Positions 35,913-44,293 of a DNA stretch of 64,000 bases are shown in pieces. The translations under genes were made by a program, and so were the position numbers. Numbering within the stretch: position 1 is the first letter of the stretch; each line of letters starts with the position of its first letter. A model generated the notes under the pieces. That model did no database searches, had not been told where the DNA came from, and saw only the letters and a program-made list of their open reading frames with translations. The stretch comes from Pseudomonas sp. NC02 (GTDB lineage: Bacteria > Pseudomonadota > Gammaproteobacteria > Pseudomonadales > Pseudomonadaceae): the NCBI RefSeq assembly GCF_002874965.1, contig NZ_CP025624.1, positions 5,084,001-5,148,000 of the forward strand. The letters run 5' to 3'.

Positions 35913-36797
35913 ATGGCATCAAATATTGGTTGGGAGCTTTACCGGTCGTTCCTCGGGGTACTCAAGGAAGGATCGTTGTCGGGGGCCGCACGGCAGCTCG
36001 GCATCACGCAGCCCACGGTCGGGCGGCACATCGCTGCGCTGGAAAAATCCCTCAACGTAGTGCTGTTCACCCGCTCCGCCAGCGGCCTGTTGCCCACGGC
36101 GGTCGCCCTCACCCTGCGCACCCATGCCGAAACCATGGAAACCACCGCCGCCGCACTTGAGCGCGCCGCGTCGCCCCAAGGCCCCGAAGTGCGCGGCGTG
36201 GTACGAGTGTCTGCCAGCGAAGTGATCGGCGTGGAAGTCCTGCCGCCGATCATCACCCGACTGCGCCAGCAGCACCCGCACCTCAAGGTCGAACTGGTGC
36301 TGAGCAATCGCCTGCTGGACCTGCTGCAACTGGAGGCCGACATCGCCGTGCGAATGGTCCGACCCAGCCAGGAACAACTTCTGGCGAAAAGGATCGGCGT
36401 TATCGAAGTCGGCCTGCATGCGCGCAACGACTACCTGCAACAACATGGCATCCCCCAGGGCCTGAATGATCTCTCAGCTCATTCAGTCATCGGCTACGAC
36501 CAGGAAAGCGCCTTCATCCGCAGCCTGGCCGTCAAAGGCTTCGACCGCAGCGCCTTTTCCCTCAGCAGCGACAGCGACCTCGCACAACTGTCCCTGATCC
36601 GCGCCGGCGCCGGCATCGGTGGCTGCCAGGTCAAACTGGCCCGGCAAGACGCCCGCCTGAGCCGAGTGCTGCCGGACGCATTTGCCCTGCAACTGGACAC
36701 CTGGGTCACCATGCACGAAGACCTGCGCAACAGCCCGCGCTGCCGCGTCACCTTTGACGCCCTGGTGGCCGGTTTGCAGCATTACGTACAGGATTGA
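35913..36797 (+). CDS. LysR-family transcriptional regulator
   Basis: The 294-residue protein has an N-terminal winged HTH (GSLSGAARQLGITQPTVGRHIAALEKSL; quoted in part) and a LysR effector-binding domain. The chosen start is ATG 35913. No strong ribosome site is seen. The divergent SDR gene is the likely target; the inducer is unknown. Confidence 0.9.
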   Translation: MASNIGWELYRSFLGVLKEGSLSGAARQLGITQPTVGRHIAALEKSLNVVLFTRSASGLLPTAVALTLRTHAETMETTAAALERAASPQGPEVRGVVRVSASEVIGVEVLPPIITRLRQQHPHLKVELVLSNRLLDLLQLEADIAVRMVRPSQEQLLAKRIGVIEVGLHARNDYLQQHGIPQGLNDLSAHSVIGYDQESAFIRSLAVKGFDRSAFSLSSDSDLAQLSLIRAGAGIGGCQVKLARQDARLSRVLPDAFALQLDTWVTMHEDLRNSPRCRVTFDALVAGLQHYVQD

Positions 36798-36851
36798 GAC
36801 AGCTTCGCTGGTGAAGAATCAGAGTCCCTCAAACCCTTCATAGACGCCCCC

Positions 36852-37430
36852 ATGTCCGAAGCCTTCGAAGTCCCCAGCCCCCACGAAAAACACGTCGAAC
36901 ACGCCACCGAACATGCCCACCGCAGCGGAGACAATTTCGCCAGCCGCATCGCCGTGATGACCGCCATCATGGCCACCGTCGGCGCCATGCTCAGCTACCA
37001 GGCCGGCTCCACCGAAAGCGAAGCGGCGATGGACAAAAACAACGCCGCCATCTTCAAGACCGAAGCCGCCAACCAGTGGAACTACTACCAGGCCAAATCC
37101 AGCCGGCAGAACCTCGCCGAGCTGGCGACCCATATTCCGGGGGTTGATGCCAAGCACTACACCGACGAGATCGAGCGTTACAAAACCCAGAAGGAAGACG
37201 TGCGCAAACAGGCCGAAAAGCTTGAAGCCACGTCGAAGGAATGGGATGAAAAGTCAGAGCAAGCATTGCATCAACATCACCGCTGGGCACAGGCAATGAC
37301 CGCGATTCAGATCGCGATTTCGCTGGCGGCAATTACCTTGCTGACAAGGAAGGAATGGTTGAAGCGCATGGCCTACACCGCTGGCAGTGTGAGCGTGGTG
37401 CTCGGCGGGATGGCATGGTTGCATATTTGA
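36852..37430 (+). CDS. DUF4337 family membrane protein
   Basis: A 192-residue protein with a His-rich start, one hydrophobic segment near 32-50 (IAVMTAIMATVGAMLSY), a long charged coiled-coil middle and two C-terminal membrane segments (AMTAIQIAISLAAITLL and AYTAGSVSVVLGGMAWL). This is the DUF4337 layout; function unknown. It is the first gene of the accessory strip. Confidence 0.8.
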   Translation: MSEAFEVPSPHEKHVEHATEHAHRSGDNFASRIAVMTAIMATVGAMLSYQAGSTESEAAMDKNNAAIFKTEAANQWNYYQAKSSRQNLAELATHIPGVDAKHYTDEIERYKTQKEDVRKQAEKLEATSKEWDEKSEQALHQHHRWAQAMTAIQIAISLAAITLLTRKEWLKRMAYTAGSVSVVLGGMAWLHI

Positions 37431-37562
37431 GAGCTGGATTTTCATCGCCCTTCGGAAGCAGAAATACGGCGTCACGTATCGTCGTATTTCGCTGATAGCT
37501 ATCACCAAACCAAACCGACTATAAAACTCGCCATCGCTCGCAACCTGGAAAGTTGACTATTG

Positions 37563-38459
37563 ATGGGAGAAAACGAATTCAGTCAGTGCGTCCCGGATGC
37601 CAGAAGCCCTGTAACGTTGAACACCTCACTGGATGATTACTTCGCGGCAGAATGCCTTCAGATCTTCGCTCAAGTGGAGGACCTGTTTCTCTACCAGACC
37701 AGTAGCACCAAATACCTGACTGAGTTAATGCCGGAAGTGAGCCTCGGCACCAAATTTATCGGCTTTGAGGTTGAGAAAATCTATTCCGATACGGAGGTTT
37801 ATACCTTTCGTACGGAAGGGATGAATGGAAACTACTTCTCCGTGATGGTGAAGCCAAAAAAGGTTTGGATTGATGTAAGTTGGGTTGAGCCAGGCAGAGG
37901 TGGTAACGGTATATACGCCGCTGTGGGGGCCTTCGCAGCCAATACAAAGCGCGAGTTTATCGGTGACCCGGACGGACTATCGGACATAGCAACGCGCCGC
38001 AGAACCGATGCAATGCTTTCATCCGCCCTCAAACACAAAACAACTGACCATGTCCGACCCCATCTGCGGCAAATTGACGGTGATGAACAACTGGGCATTC
38101 CGTCGCTGAGCTGGGTTGAGGGTGACACGCTTGGCAATATCCAGCGTATGATTAAAACGACCTATGAATCCCTGACCTTCTACGTGCCGGAGGTACGAAA
38201 TGCTTATTACGACTTCGCAAACAAAACCTTCCGAGACACTGCGGGCCGACAGCTTCTGGATGGAAATCTGGCAAAGTGGAGCTTTGAGCATCCAGGAAGC
38301 CGAAAGGCGGGCGCAGGGCTCGCGACGCTTAAAAGAGGCCTACTCGTCGGTACCCTTCTACGCGAAGAAGGCAGCTCGAGACTCTCAATTCTGGAGCAAA
38401 TTTTACGCGAGCCGCGTGAATTCGTAGAAAAGGGCAATCTTGCGGGAATCTTCTACTGA
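37563..38459 (+). CDS. Uncharacterised protein, possible acetyltransferase-like fold
   Basis: I do not recognise this 298-residue protein with certainty. It is soluble, without signal or membrane segment. The stretch GGNGIYAAVGAFAANTKREF followed by GDPDGLSDIATRRRTDAM resembles, from memory, a domain of large polyvalent proteins of plasmids and integrative elements, and has a glycine-rich turn like the acetyl-CoA loop of GNAT enzymes; both points are inference. Base composition is lower in GC than its neighbours, suggesting transfer. TTG 37560 directly before the ATG is an alternative start. It stands alone, 132 bases after the DUF4337 gene. Confidence 0.75.
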   Translation: MGENEFSQCVPDARSPVTLNTSLDDYFAAECLQIFAQVEDLFLYQTSSTKYLTELMPEVSLGTKFIGFEVEKIYSDTEVYTFRTEGMNGNYFSVMVKPKKVWIDVSWVEPGRGGNGIYAAVGAFAANTKREFIGDPDGLSDIATRRRTDAMLSSALKHKTTDHVRPHLRQIDGDEQLGIPSLSWVEGDTLGNIQRMIKTTYESLTFYVPEVRNAYYDFANKTFRDTAGRQLLDGNLAKWSFEHPGSRKAGAGLATLKRGLLVGTLLREEGSSRLSILEQILREPREFVEKGNLAGIFY

Positions 38460-38617
38460 CCATCTGATACCCCCTCCTCCTAGACTCACTTATATTCACC
38501 AGCCCCCTCGCGTCAGAAAACATCGGCATATTCCGGCATATCCGCTTGGGGTCCTACACCTACTCGCTATATAGTAAAACGCATAACGCCTGACACTATA
38601 AAGCCGAGGAAAAGCCG

Positions 38618-39280
38618 GTGACCGCACAATCATCCAAGGAAGCTGTGGGCGCCGCCTACAGCATCGAGTCAATGCGCTACGCACAGGCCATGACCTGGCG
38701 CGCCATCGAAGCGCTGTCCAGGCTCATCCGCCCCGGCATGCTCGAATCCGAAGCCCGCGAACTCGGCAAAAAAGTCCTCGCCGACCTCGACATGCAGCGC
38801 ATCTGGCACCCCCTGCTGGTGCGCTTTGGCGCCAACACCCTCAAGACCTTCAAGGAACGCTCCGACGGCGACCCGGTGCTGGGGGAAAACGACATCTACT
38901 TCATCGACATGGGCGCCGTGTGGCAAGGCCATGAAGGTGATGCGGGGGCGACATTCAGCACCGGTAACGACCCCGAGATGAAGGCATGTGCGAGCGCGGC
39001 AAAAGAGCTGTTTGATCGGGTTGAGCGGCGCTGGAGGAACGACAAAGTCGTCGGCCTGGAGCTGTATCGTTTTGCCGAAGAGCAAGCGAAGGAAATGGGT
39101 TGGGTGCTGAACCTGGACATCAAAGGGCACCGCGTCAGCGACTTTCCCCATGCGATTTACCGTGGCGGTGATCTTGGGGATTTTGACCAGTATCCGAATG
39201 AAGGGCTGTGGATTCTGGAGATACAGATCGCGCACCCGAGCGGGGCTTATGGTGCGTTTTACGAAGATTTGCTGGCTTAA
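38618..39280 (+). CDS. M24-family metallopeptidase-like protein
   Basis: The 220-residue protein follows the pita-bread (M24, Xaa-Pro peptidase) pattern: DMGAVWQGHEGDAGATFSTG with two metal-site aspartates, GHRVSDFPHA with a histidine, and a C-terminal EIQIAHPSGAYGAFYEDLL with acidic residues. It is shorter than full aminopeptidase P and lacks its N-terminal domain. The start is GTG 38618, 8 bases after GAGGA. Co-transcription with the next gene is likely (17 bases apart). Confidence 0.78.
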   Translation: MTAQSSKEAVGAAYSIESMRYAQAMTWRAIEALSRLIRPGMLESEARELGKKVLADLDMQRIWHPLLVRFGANTLKTFKERSDGDPVLGENDIYFIDMGAVWQGHEGDAGATFSTGNDPEMKACASAAKELFDRVERRWRNDKVVGLELYRFAEEQAKEMGWVLNLDIKGHRVSDFPHAIYRGGDLGDFDQYPNEGLWILEIQIAHPSGAYGAFYEDLLA

Positions 39281-39297
39281 TTTTTCAAGGAATAAAG

Positions 39298-39651
39298 ATG
39301 GAACGCTCGACCGAATTTCCCGTGCTGTTGTTTTCTTACGGCACGTTGCAGGACAAAGCCGTGCAACTGTCCAACTTTGGGCGGGAGTTGGTGGGTCAGC
39401 AGGATGCGATGCTGGGGTATTCAAAAAGCTGGGTGGAGATTACCGATCCCGAGGTGTTGGCGGCCAGTGGCAAGACCCATCATCCGATCGTTGCTCCGAG
39501 CGGGCGGAATGAGGACAGTGTTGAGGGGATGGTGTTTCAGATTACCGAGAAGGAGCTCGCGGCGGCGGATGCGTATGAGGTGTCGGACTATAAGCGGGTT
39601 TCGGTGGGGCTGGCTTCGGGGTTGACGGCTTGGGTGTATGTGCAGGCTTGA
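39298..39651 (+). CDS. Gamma-glutamylcyclotransferase (AIG2-like) family protein
   Basis: The 117-residue protein has the family entry motif FSYGTLQDKAVQL and an acidic residue in VEGMVFQITEKELAAADAYE at the position of the catalytic Glu (one in the latter half). Family members act on gamma-glutamyl amines or peptides; the substrate is unknown. AAGG precedes the ATG by about ten bases. Confidence 0.82.
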   Translation: MERSTEFPVLLFSYGTLQDKAVQLSNFGRELVGQQDAMLGYSKSWVEITDPEVLAASGKTHHPIVAPSGRNEDSVEGMVFQITEKELAAADAYEVSDYKRVSVGLASGLTAWVYVQA

Positions 39652-39732
39652 GAGCGTGCAGTGGGCCAATCGGAGTGATTTCCTACAGATCAATCGGAAG
39701 GAGTGCCCTGCCGGGTTTGTGACGTGGGGCAT

Positions 39733-39919
39733 ATAGTTCGCCGGTCGCTCTCATAGCGACCGGGTTTGGCGACTCGACTATAAGACGGCAGAAGCCTCCC
39801 GGCTAATTTGCGGGATGCTCCTGCGCGCAATAAGCTACCCAATGGTAGCTGTGCGCGGGAGACCTTCGGGTCTGCCGGCATTGTCCGTCTTTTTCCGGTT
39901 CGCCAACCCGCGTACAGCT
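39733..39919 (+). ncRNA. Structured leader RNA with antisense segments (C4-antisense-like)
   Basis: Hairpin 1 (39733-39781) has three stacked stems: ATAGT/ACTAT, TCGCC/GGCGA and GGTCGCT/AGCGACC. Domain 2 (39782-39891) is closed by AAGACGG/CCGTCTT and holds TCCCG/CGGGA, a long arm CTCC-CGCGCA-AGCTACC/GGTAGCT-TGCGCG-GGAG, and AGACC-TTCG-GGTCT; it ends in TTTTT. Segment a' (CGGGTTTGGCGA, 39761-39772) and segment b' (AGCTGTGCGCGGG, 39847-39859) are complementary to adjoining targets TCGCCAACCCG (39900-39910) and CCCGCGTACAGCT (39907-39919). This two-segment self-targeting design is that of the P1/P7 C4 antisense RNA, which controls the gene behind it. Family membership is an inference; the structure and complementarity are seen. 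Confidence 0.75.
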
Positions 39920-39982
39920 GCCACCTTTTGTTTGGCGACAAATGTGTGGCTACTCTCCTCCTTAAGAGAACGGACATCACAT

Positions 39983-40252
39983 ATGAATCAATACATGCCC
40001 CTCACCAGCAACGATTGCGAGACACCTGCCCTTTTTGTAGATACCACCGCGCCGCTGGACGTACTGCTTGACGCTGCCGGTTATCGAATTCGCGCTGTTA
40101 CTCAAGTTCTTGAAAATCTGGCGCTGCGTGCAGAAATCAGCAGCGATACGGTTGTGCTCAGTGACTTTTCACTGCTGTGTTCGATTCCGTTGCGCGATGG
40201 TTGTGATTTGCTGGATGTGATAGGTCTGCGCATGGCTATGCGGTGTTCCTAA
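39983..40252 (+). CDS. Small 89-aa protein behind the antisense leader (DUF3077-like)
   Basis: An acidic 89-residue protein, rich in Leu and Asp, with no membrane segment. It resembles the short DUF3077-type proteins common in pseudomonads (APLDVLLDAAGYRIRAVTQVLENLA), but this is from memory. The ATG at 39983 has only a weak ribosome site (AAGAG, 14 bases off), fitting translational control by the upstream RNA. Reading upstream in frame would cross the folded RNA, so a longer form is unlikely. A terminator follows at 40280. Confidence 0.7.
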   Translation: MNQYMPLTSNDCETPALFVDTTAPLDVLLDAAGYRIRAVTQVLENLALRAEISSDTVVLSDFSLLCSIPLRDGCDLLDVIGLRMAMRCS

Positions 40253-40279
40253 ACCCATTGGCTTGATCCCGCACAAACG

Positions 40280-40312
40280 AAAAAGGGGCGACCTCTCAGT
40301 CATCCCTTTTTT
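40280..40312. terminator. Bidirectional terminator
   Basis: AAAAAGGG and CCCTTTTTT pair around a loop of about 16 bases; it has A- and T-runs on both sides and ends both the small-ORF transcript and the convergent DUF2442 gene. Confidence 0.8.
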
Positions 40313-40327
40313 GCGAACATTACCAAC

Positions 40328-40786
40328 CTAAACGCAACGTGTGCCACGAGCCTTATGCTCGTACTCCCACCCCTTACACGCCAACCCTACATGCTTGGGA
40401 ATCAGAGCGGCCCCGCTGCTGTAGGAAGTAATGGTCCTACGAGTGAAGCCTAGTTCCACAGCCGCAGCGGAGAGCGACAGATTGTTGCTGAGCATCCACT
40501 TTCTGAAGTCCTGCGTCAGCATGACCTCGCCGGACTGTTCCAGCGCCAAACGATGCAAGGTGACAGAGGACAACTCCAGGTCATTGCCCCAAGTCACGTC
40601 AAAGCCCCACTCACCGACTTCAACCCGACCAAATAGAGCCAAGTCCTGAAGGGGTTTTAGAATCGGGAAGGTATTTATGTGATCAGTGAGATCAACGGTG
40701 TGCCGCTTACCGTTATTCCACTCAATTTCGATGGCATGCTTGCCGGCAACTGGTTGCACAGCAGAGATGCGAAGCTTGCTGGTCAT
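40328..40786 (-). CDS. DUF2442 protein with C-terminal helix-turn-helix
   Basis: A 152-residue protein with an N-terminal DUF2442 domain (about 15-85, IEIEWNNGKRHTVDLTDHIN) and a C-terminal HTH-like segment (LSLSAAAVELGFTRRTITSY). It starts three bases after the stop of the DUF4160 gene. This pairing recurs widely and looks like a toxin-antitoxin-type or self-regulated module, in which the HTH protein would be the regulator; function is not proven. Confidence 0.8.
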   Translation of the reverse strand: MTSKLRISAVQPVAGKHAIEIEWNNGKRHTVDLTDHINTFPILKPLQDLALFGRVEVGEWGFDVTWGNDLELSSVTLHRLALEQSGEVMLTQDFRKWMLSNNLSLSAAAVELGFTRRTITSYSSGAALIPKHVGLACKGWEYEHKARGTRCV

Positions 40787-40789
40787 AAG

Positions 40790-41023
40790 TCAGTTCCTCC
40801 GGTTTTGTTCATTCCATACGCGCCAAAGATCAGTGGTATGGACTTTTGCCCAAAGCAGGGCAGCTTTCAAGGCCTTGGTTTCGGCACCTTTGCCGAGAAC
40901 CACCAGCCCTTCTATCTGAACCAACGACTCTCCGTCCGGCGTTTGCACGTGAAAGTGCGGCGGCGCGTGGTCGTCGGGATAGATTTTTATTTTCCAGTTT
41001 CGTTCACTGTGAAGGGTAGCCAT
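40790..41023 (-). CDS. DUF4160 family protein
   Basis: A 77-residue protein with the DUF4160 signature (IKIYPDDHAPPHFHVQTPDGES). Always short, usually next to a DUF2442 protein as here. Function unknown; the His-x-His pattern has suggested a small metal- or nucleotide-related activity, but there is no direct evidence. Confidence 0.82.
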   Translation of the reverse strand: MATLHSERNWKIKIYPDDHAPPHFHVQTPDGESLVQIEGLVVLGKGAETKALKAALLWAKVHTTDLWRVWNEQNRRN

Positions 41024-41086
41024 CGGGACAGATGCTAGAGAAAATTTTTCTCTAGCACAACCCTGTATTCAAACCCCAGAAACCAC

Positions 41087-41120
41087 AAAACCCCTGGCTT
41101 CTCTCGAAACCAGGGGTTTT
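41087..41120 (-). terminator. Terminator of tRNA-Ser
   Basis: AAAACCCCTGG pairs with CCAGGGGTTTT around a 12-base loop. It lies 15 bases beyond the tRNA 3' end on the minus strand, with T-run on that strand. Confidence 0.85.
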
Positions 41121-41134
41121 GTTTACATCGAATT

Positions 41135-41224
41135 TGGCGGTGAAGGAGAGATTCGAACTCTCGATACAATTTCTTGTATACACACTTTCCAGGCGTGCTC
41201 CTTAAGCCACTCGGACACTTCACC
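41135..41224 (-). tRNA. tRNA-Ser (anticodon GGA)
   Basis: The gene is 90 bases with an encoded CCA end. Acceptor arms GGTGAAG and CTTCACC pair; the anticodon loop reads CTGGAAA, giving GGA; the T arm has GTTCGAATC; a long variable arm is present as expected for class II serine tRNAs. The 3' end faces the accessory strip. Confidence 0.97.
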
Positions 41225-41262
41225 GTATCTCGTCAAACTGATTCAGTCTGTCGAGGCGCGCT

Positions 41263-41291
41263 AATGTAGTCGAAAGCTTTTCCGATGGCAA
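41263..41291 (-). promoter_or_regulatory. Sigma-70 promoter of tRNA-Ser
   Basis: On the minus strand TTGCCA (-35, 41286-41291) is followed after exactly 17 bases by TACATT (-10, 41263-41268), about 38 bases before the mature 5' end. Confidence 0.65.
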
Positions 41292-41557
41292 AGGTTTTTT
41301 TCAGAATTTTCATGCGCTTAGGCGGTTATGCCGTTCCAGCCCTCTGCGGCGCCACGCACACCACGGCGATTCTGCCATTCTCGGGCACTCGCGGCGCTTG
41401 TCTATAGTAGCTGCTGCGCCTTGCCGAAGGCCGCCTGCGGGTGGGCATGGGGGAAAAGTCTGACTGGGTAGTCAGTCATGGCGCTTTACCAGGGCGGGCG
41501 CGGTGGGTAACGTCTGCCGTCTGTCCTTCTATTACAAGCATTACAAGGAATCGCGTC

Positions 41558-42247
41558 ATGAGTGAGTTGATTGCCTACCACCTCGAAGACGGTATCGCGA
41601 CCCTGACCCTGAGCAACGGCAAGGTGAATGCCATTTCGCCGGCAGTGGTCAGTGCGTTTAATCAAGCGCTGGATCAGGCCGAGAAGGATCGGGCGGTGGT
41701 GATCATTACGGGCACGCCGGGGATTTTGTCCGGTGGCTATGATTTGAAGGTGATGACCGCCGGCCCTAAAGAAGCCGTGAGCCTGGTGACGTCGGGCTCC
41801 ACCCTCGCCCGCCGCCTGTTGTCGCACCCCTTCCCGGTGATCGTGGCGTGCCCCGGGCACGCGGTGGCCAAGGGGGCATTCCTGCTGTTGTCGGCGGATT
41901 ACCGGATCGGTGTAGACGGACCGTTCAGCATTGGCCTGAATGAAGTGATGATCGGCATGACCATGCATCACGCCGGGATCGAGCTGGCGCGGGATCGTCT
42001 GCGTAAGTCGGCGTTCCACCGTTCGGTGATCAATGCCGAGATGTTTAACCCGCAGGACGCATTGGGCGCCGGGTTCCTGGACAAGGTGGTGGCGCCGGAA
42101 GAGTTGCAGGCAGCCGCACTGGAAGCCGCTCGCCAGTTGAAGAAGATCAATATGAACGCCCACAAGCACACCAAGCTGAAGGTGCGTAAGGCGCTGCTGG
42201 AAGCCCTGGATGATGCGATCATTCAGGACCAAGGCCACTTGGGTTAA
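41558..42247 (+). CDS. Enoyl-CoA hydratase/isomerase family protein (crotonase)
   Basis: The 229-residue protein has the crotonase fold pattern (LSNGKVNAISPAVVSAFNQA, ITGTPGILSGGYDLKVM with the oxyanion region, VIVACPGHAVAKGAFLLLSA). The usual catalytic glutamates are not clear, so the reaction is uncertain. Start ATG 41558 follows AAGGAA. It stands alone, closed by a terminator. Confidence 0.85.
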   Translation: MSELIAYHLEDGIATLTLSNGKVNAISPAVVSAFNQALDQAEKDRAVVIITGTPGILSGGYDLKVMTAGPKEAVSLVTSGSTLARRLLSHPFPVIVACPGHAVAKGAFLLLSADYRIGVDGPFSIGLNEVMIGMTMHHAGIELARDRLRKSAFHRSVINAEMFNPQDALGAGFLDKVVAPEELQAAALEAARQLKKINMNAHKHTKLKVRKALLEALDDAIIQDQGHLG

Positions 42248-42270
42248 TTAAACCTACGCCTGCTGAATCG

Positions 42271-42296
42271 AAGCCCGACCTTGAGTCGGGCTTTTT
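42271..42296 (+). terminator. Terminator after the crotonase gene
   Basis: AAGCCCGAC and GTCGGGCTT form a perfect stem around CTTGA, followed by TTTCTT on the plus strand. Confidence 0.9.
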
Positions 42297-42456
42297 CTTA
42301 CAAAGAATTCCGGATTGCCTACAACCGCTCTAGACAGTGTCTGTCACAGCATGTTGAAACATGCGCTTAAACATCGCCTATCTTCTGACTCTATAGGGGC
42401 AATTGCCGAATACAGTGCACATCCGTACACTGCGCCACCTTTTGTCCCGATGGGCT

Positions 42457-43218
42457 GTGTCGATGCTTTTTTTGTTACGCATGTTGTTGATGGGCCTGCA
42501 TTTTATGATTGCGGGCGTACTGGGCGTGCTGCTGGGGATCTGTCGGCCGTTCAATCCAGACAACAGCCGTTACTGCGCGCGCCTGTATGCGGTGCCGGCG
42601 ATGTGGCTATTGCGCCTGCGAGTGAAGGCCGATGTCGACTCGCTGCGTCACAAGCCCAGCAGTTGCGTGATCATCGCCAACCATCAATCCAACTACGACC
42701 TGTTTGTGTTCGGCACCGTGGTGCCGTACCGCACGGTGTGTATCGGCAAGAAGAGCCTGAAGTGGGTGCCGTTGTTCGGACAGTTGTTCTGGCTGGCGGG
42801 CAATGTGTTGATCGACCGGGGCAATGCGCACAAGGCGCGGCGTTCGATGCTGACCACCACCCACACCTTGCAGCATGCCGACACCTCGATCTGGGTGTTC
42901 CCGGAAGGCACGCGCAACTTCGGTGAAACCCTGCTGCCGTTCAAGAAAGGCGCGTTCCAGATGGCGATCGCCGCAGGCGTGCCGATTGTGCAGGTGTGTG
43001 TCAGCACCTATGTGAAGCAGATGAAGCTCAATAGCTGGAACAGTGGCGATATTCTGATTCGCTCGTTACCGCCAATTCCTACGAAGGGGCTGACGATGGA
43101 TGACATGCCGCTGTTAATGCAGACCTGTCGCGAGCAAATGCGCGACTGCATCGAGGCGATGGACCGCGAGCTGCAAACCACGCCTGCAATCACGGCTGAA
43201 CCCCGCCGAATTTGCTGA
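42457..43218 (+). CDS. 1-acyl-sn-glycerol-3-phosphate acyltransferase (PlsC-type)
   Basis: Acyltransferases of this family add the second acyl chain to lysophosphatidate at the inner membrane. The 253-residue protein has an N-terminal membrane helix, block I NHQSNYDLF (His and Asp of the NHX4D site) and block III FPEGTRNFGE. I chose GTG 42457, giving MSMLFLLRML; ATG 42463 two codons later and TTG 42403 are alternatives. It overlaps no neighbour and lies 71 bases before the CorA-type gene. Confidence 0.9.
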   Translation: MSMLFLLRMLLMGLHFMIAGVLGVLLGICRPFNPDNSRYCARLYAVPAMWLLRLRVKADVDSLRHKPSSCVIIANHQSNYDLFVFGTVVPYRTVCIGKKSLKWVPLFGQLFWLAGNVLIDRGNAHKARRSMLTTTHTLQHADTSIWVFPEGTRNFGETLLPFKKGAFQMAIAAGVPIVQVCVSTYVKQMKLNSWNSGDILIRSLPPIPTKGLTMDDMPLLMQTCREQMRDCIEAMDRELQTTPAITAEPRRIC

Positions 43219-43289
43219 CTCTGATTGGGCAGGGCAGCTAAGCTGCCTGACAGTTGTCATCTGCCATTCAAGAAGAAGCGATCAGCACT

Positions 43290-44261
43290 ATGGGTAGAGT
43301 TGTTGCGGCCGCCGTCTATAGCGCCGGAAAGAAAGTCACTGATATCACCCTCGACGAAGGCGCCGCGTGGGCCGCCAAGCCTGACCACTTTGTGTGGATC
43401 GGCCTGGAGGAGCCCAGCGCCCTGGAACTGGCCAACCTGCAGCGCCAGTTCAACCTGCACGAACTGGCCATCGAAGACGCCCTGGAAAAACACAGCCGCC
43501 CCAAGCTTGAAACCTTCGGCGACGCGCTGTTTATCGTGACCTATTCGCCGGTGCGCGATAACGGCAAGCTGGAGTTTATCGAAACCCATATCTTTGCCGG
43601 CAACGGCTACATCATCACCGCCCGCAACGGCCACTCGGCATCCTACGGCTATGTGCGCCAGCGCTGTGAGGCGCGACCGCTGTTGCTGGAGCATGGGGAA
43701 GATTTCGTACTCTATGCGCTGCTGGATTTTGTTACCGAGAACTACCAGCCGGTGAGCGAGGCGATTCATGCCGAGGTCGATGAACTGGAGCGCAACGTGT
43801 TGTGCAACTCCCTGAGTGAAGCGGATATCCAGAAGCTCCACGGCCTGCGCCGCGATGTGCTGCGACTGAAGCGCTATGTAGCACCGATGGTGGAGATCAG
43901 TCAGGAATTGCAGAAACTGAGCTTCCCGTTTATCGACAAGAACATGCGTCCGTACTTTCGCGATGTGCAGATTCACGTCACCCGGCAGATGGAAGACCTG
44001 ACCACCTTGCGGGATATCGCCAGCCAGACCATCGAGATTGGGGTGTTGCTGGAAGCCTCGCGCCAAAGCGTGGTGCAACGCAAGTTTGCCGCGTGGGCAG
44101 CGATTCTGGCGTTCCCGACGGCGGTGGCCGGGATTTACGGGATGAACTTCCAGAACATGCCGGAGCTGCAATGGCACTACGGCTATTTTGCGGTGCTGGG
44201 GTTTATTGCGGTGGGGTGTACAAGTTTGTGGGCCAGCTTCAAGCGTTCAGGCTGGCTGTAA
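43290..44261 (+). CDS. CorA-family divalent cation channel
   Basis: CorA-type proteins conduct Mg2+ or related ions (Zn2+ in the ZntB branch). The 323-residue product has the large cytoplasmic N-domain, a long helix, and two C-terminal membrane helices with the YGMNF motif between them (FPTAVAGIYGMNFQNMPELQ). The loop after GMN lacks the usual MPEL context only in part (NMPEL is present). ATG 43290 is chosen; the ion cannot be fixed from sequence. Confidence 0.9.
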   Translation: MGRVVAAAVYSAGKKVTDITLDEGAAWAAKPDHFVWIGLEEPSALELANLQRQFNLHELAIEDALEKHSRPKLETFGDALFIVTYSPVRDNGKLEFIETHIFAGNGYIITARNGHSASYGYVRQRCEARPLLLEHGEDFVLYALLDFVTENYQPVSEAIHAEVDELERNVLCNSLSEADIQKLHGLRRDVLRLKRYVAPMVEISQELQKLSFPFIDKNMRPYFRDVQIHVTRQMEDLTTLRDIASQTIEIGVLLEASRQSVVQRKFAAWAAILAFPTAVAGIYGMNFQNMPELQWHYGYFAVLGFIAVGCTSLWASFKRSGWL

Positions 44262-44293
44262 CAAACCCAGCTCATTTGCTGAAGATCAAAAGT

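Noticed and set aside
39815..39982. Longer N-terminus for the small protein at 39983
   Set aside because: The in-frame extension crosses the folded antisense RNA and its target, and has no ribosome site.
41135..41224. Integration (att) duplicate of the tRNA-Ser 3' end
   Set aside because: Looking through 36.8-41.1 kb I found no second copy of the tRNA 3' sequence and no integrase gene.
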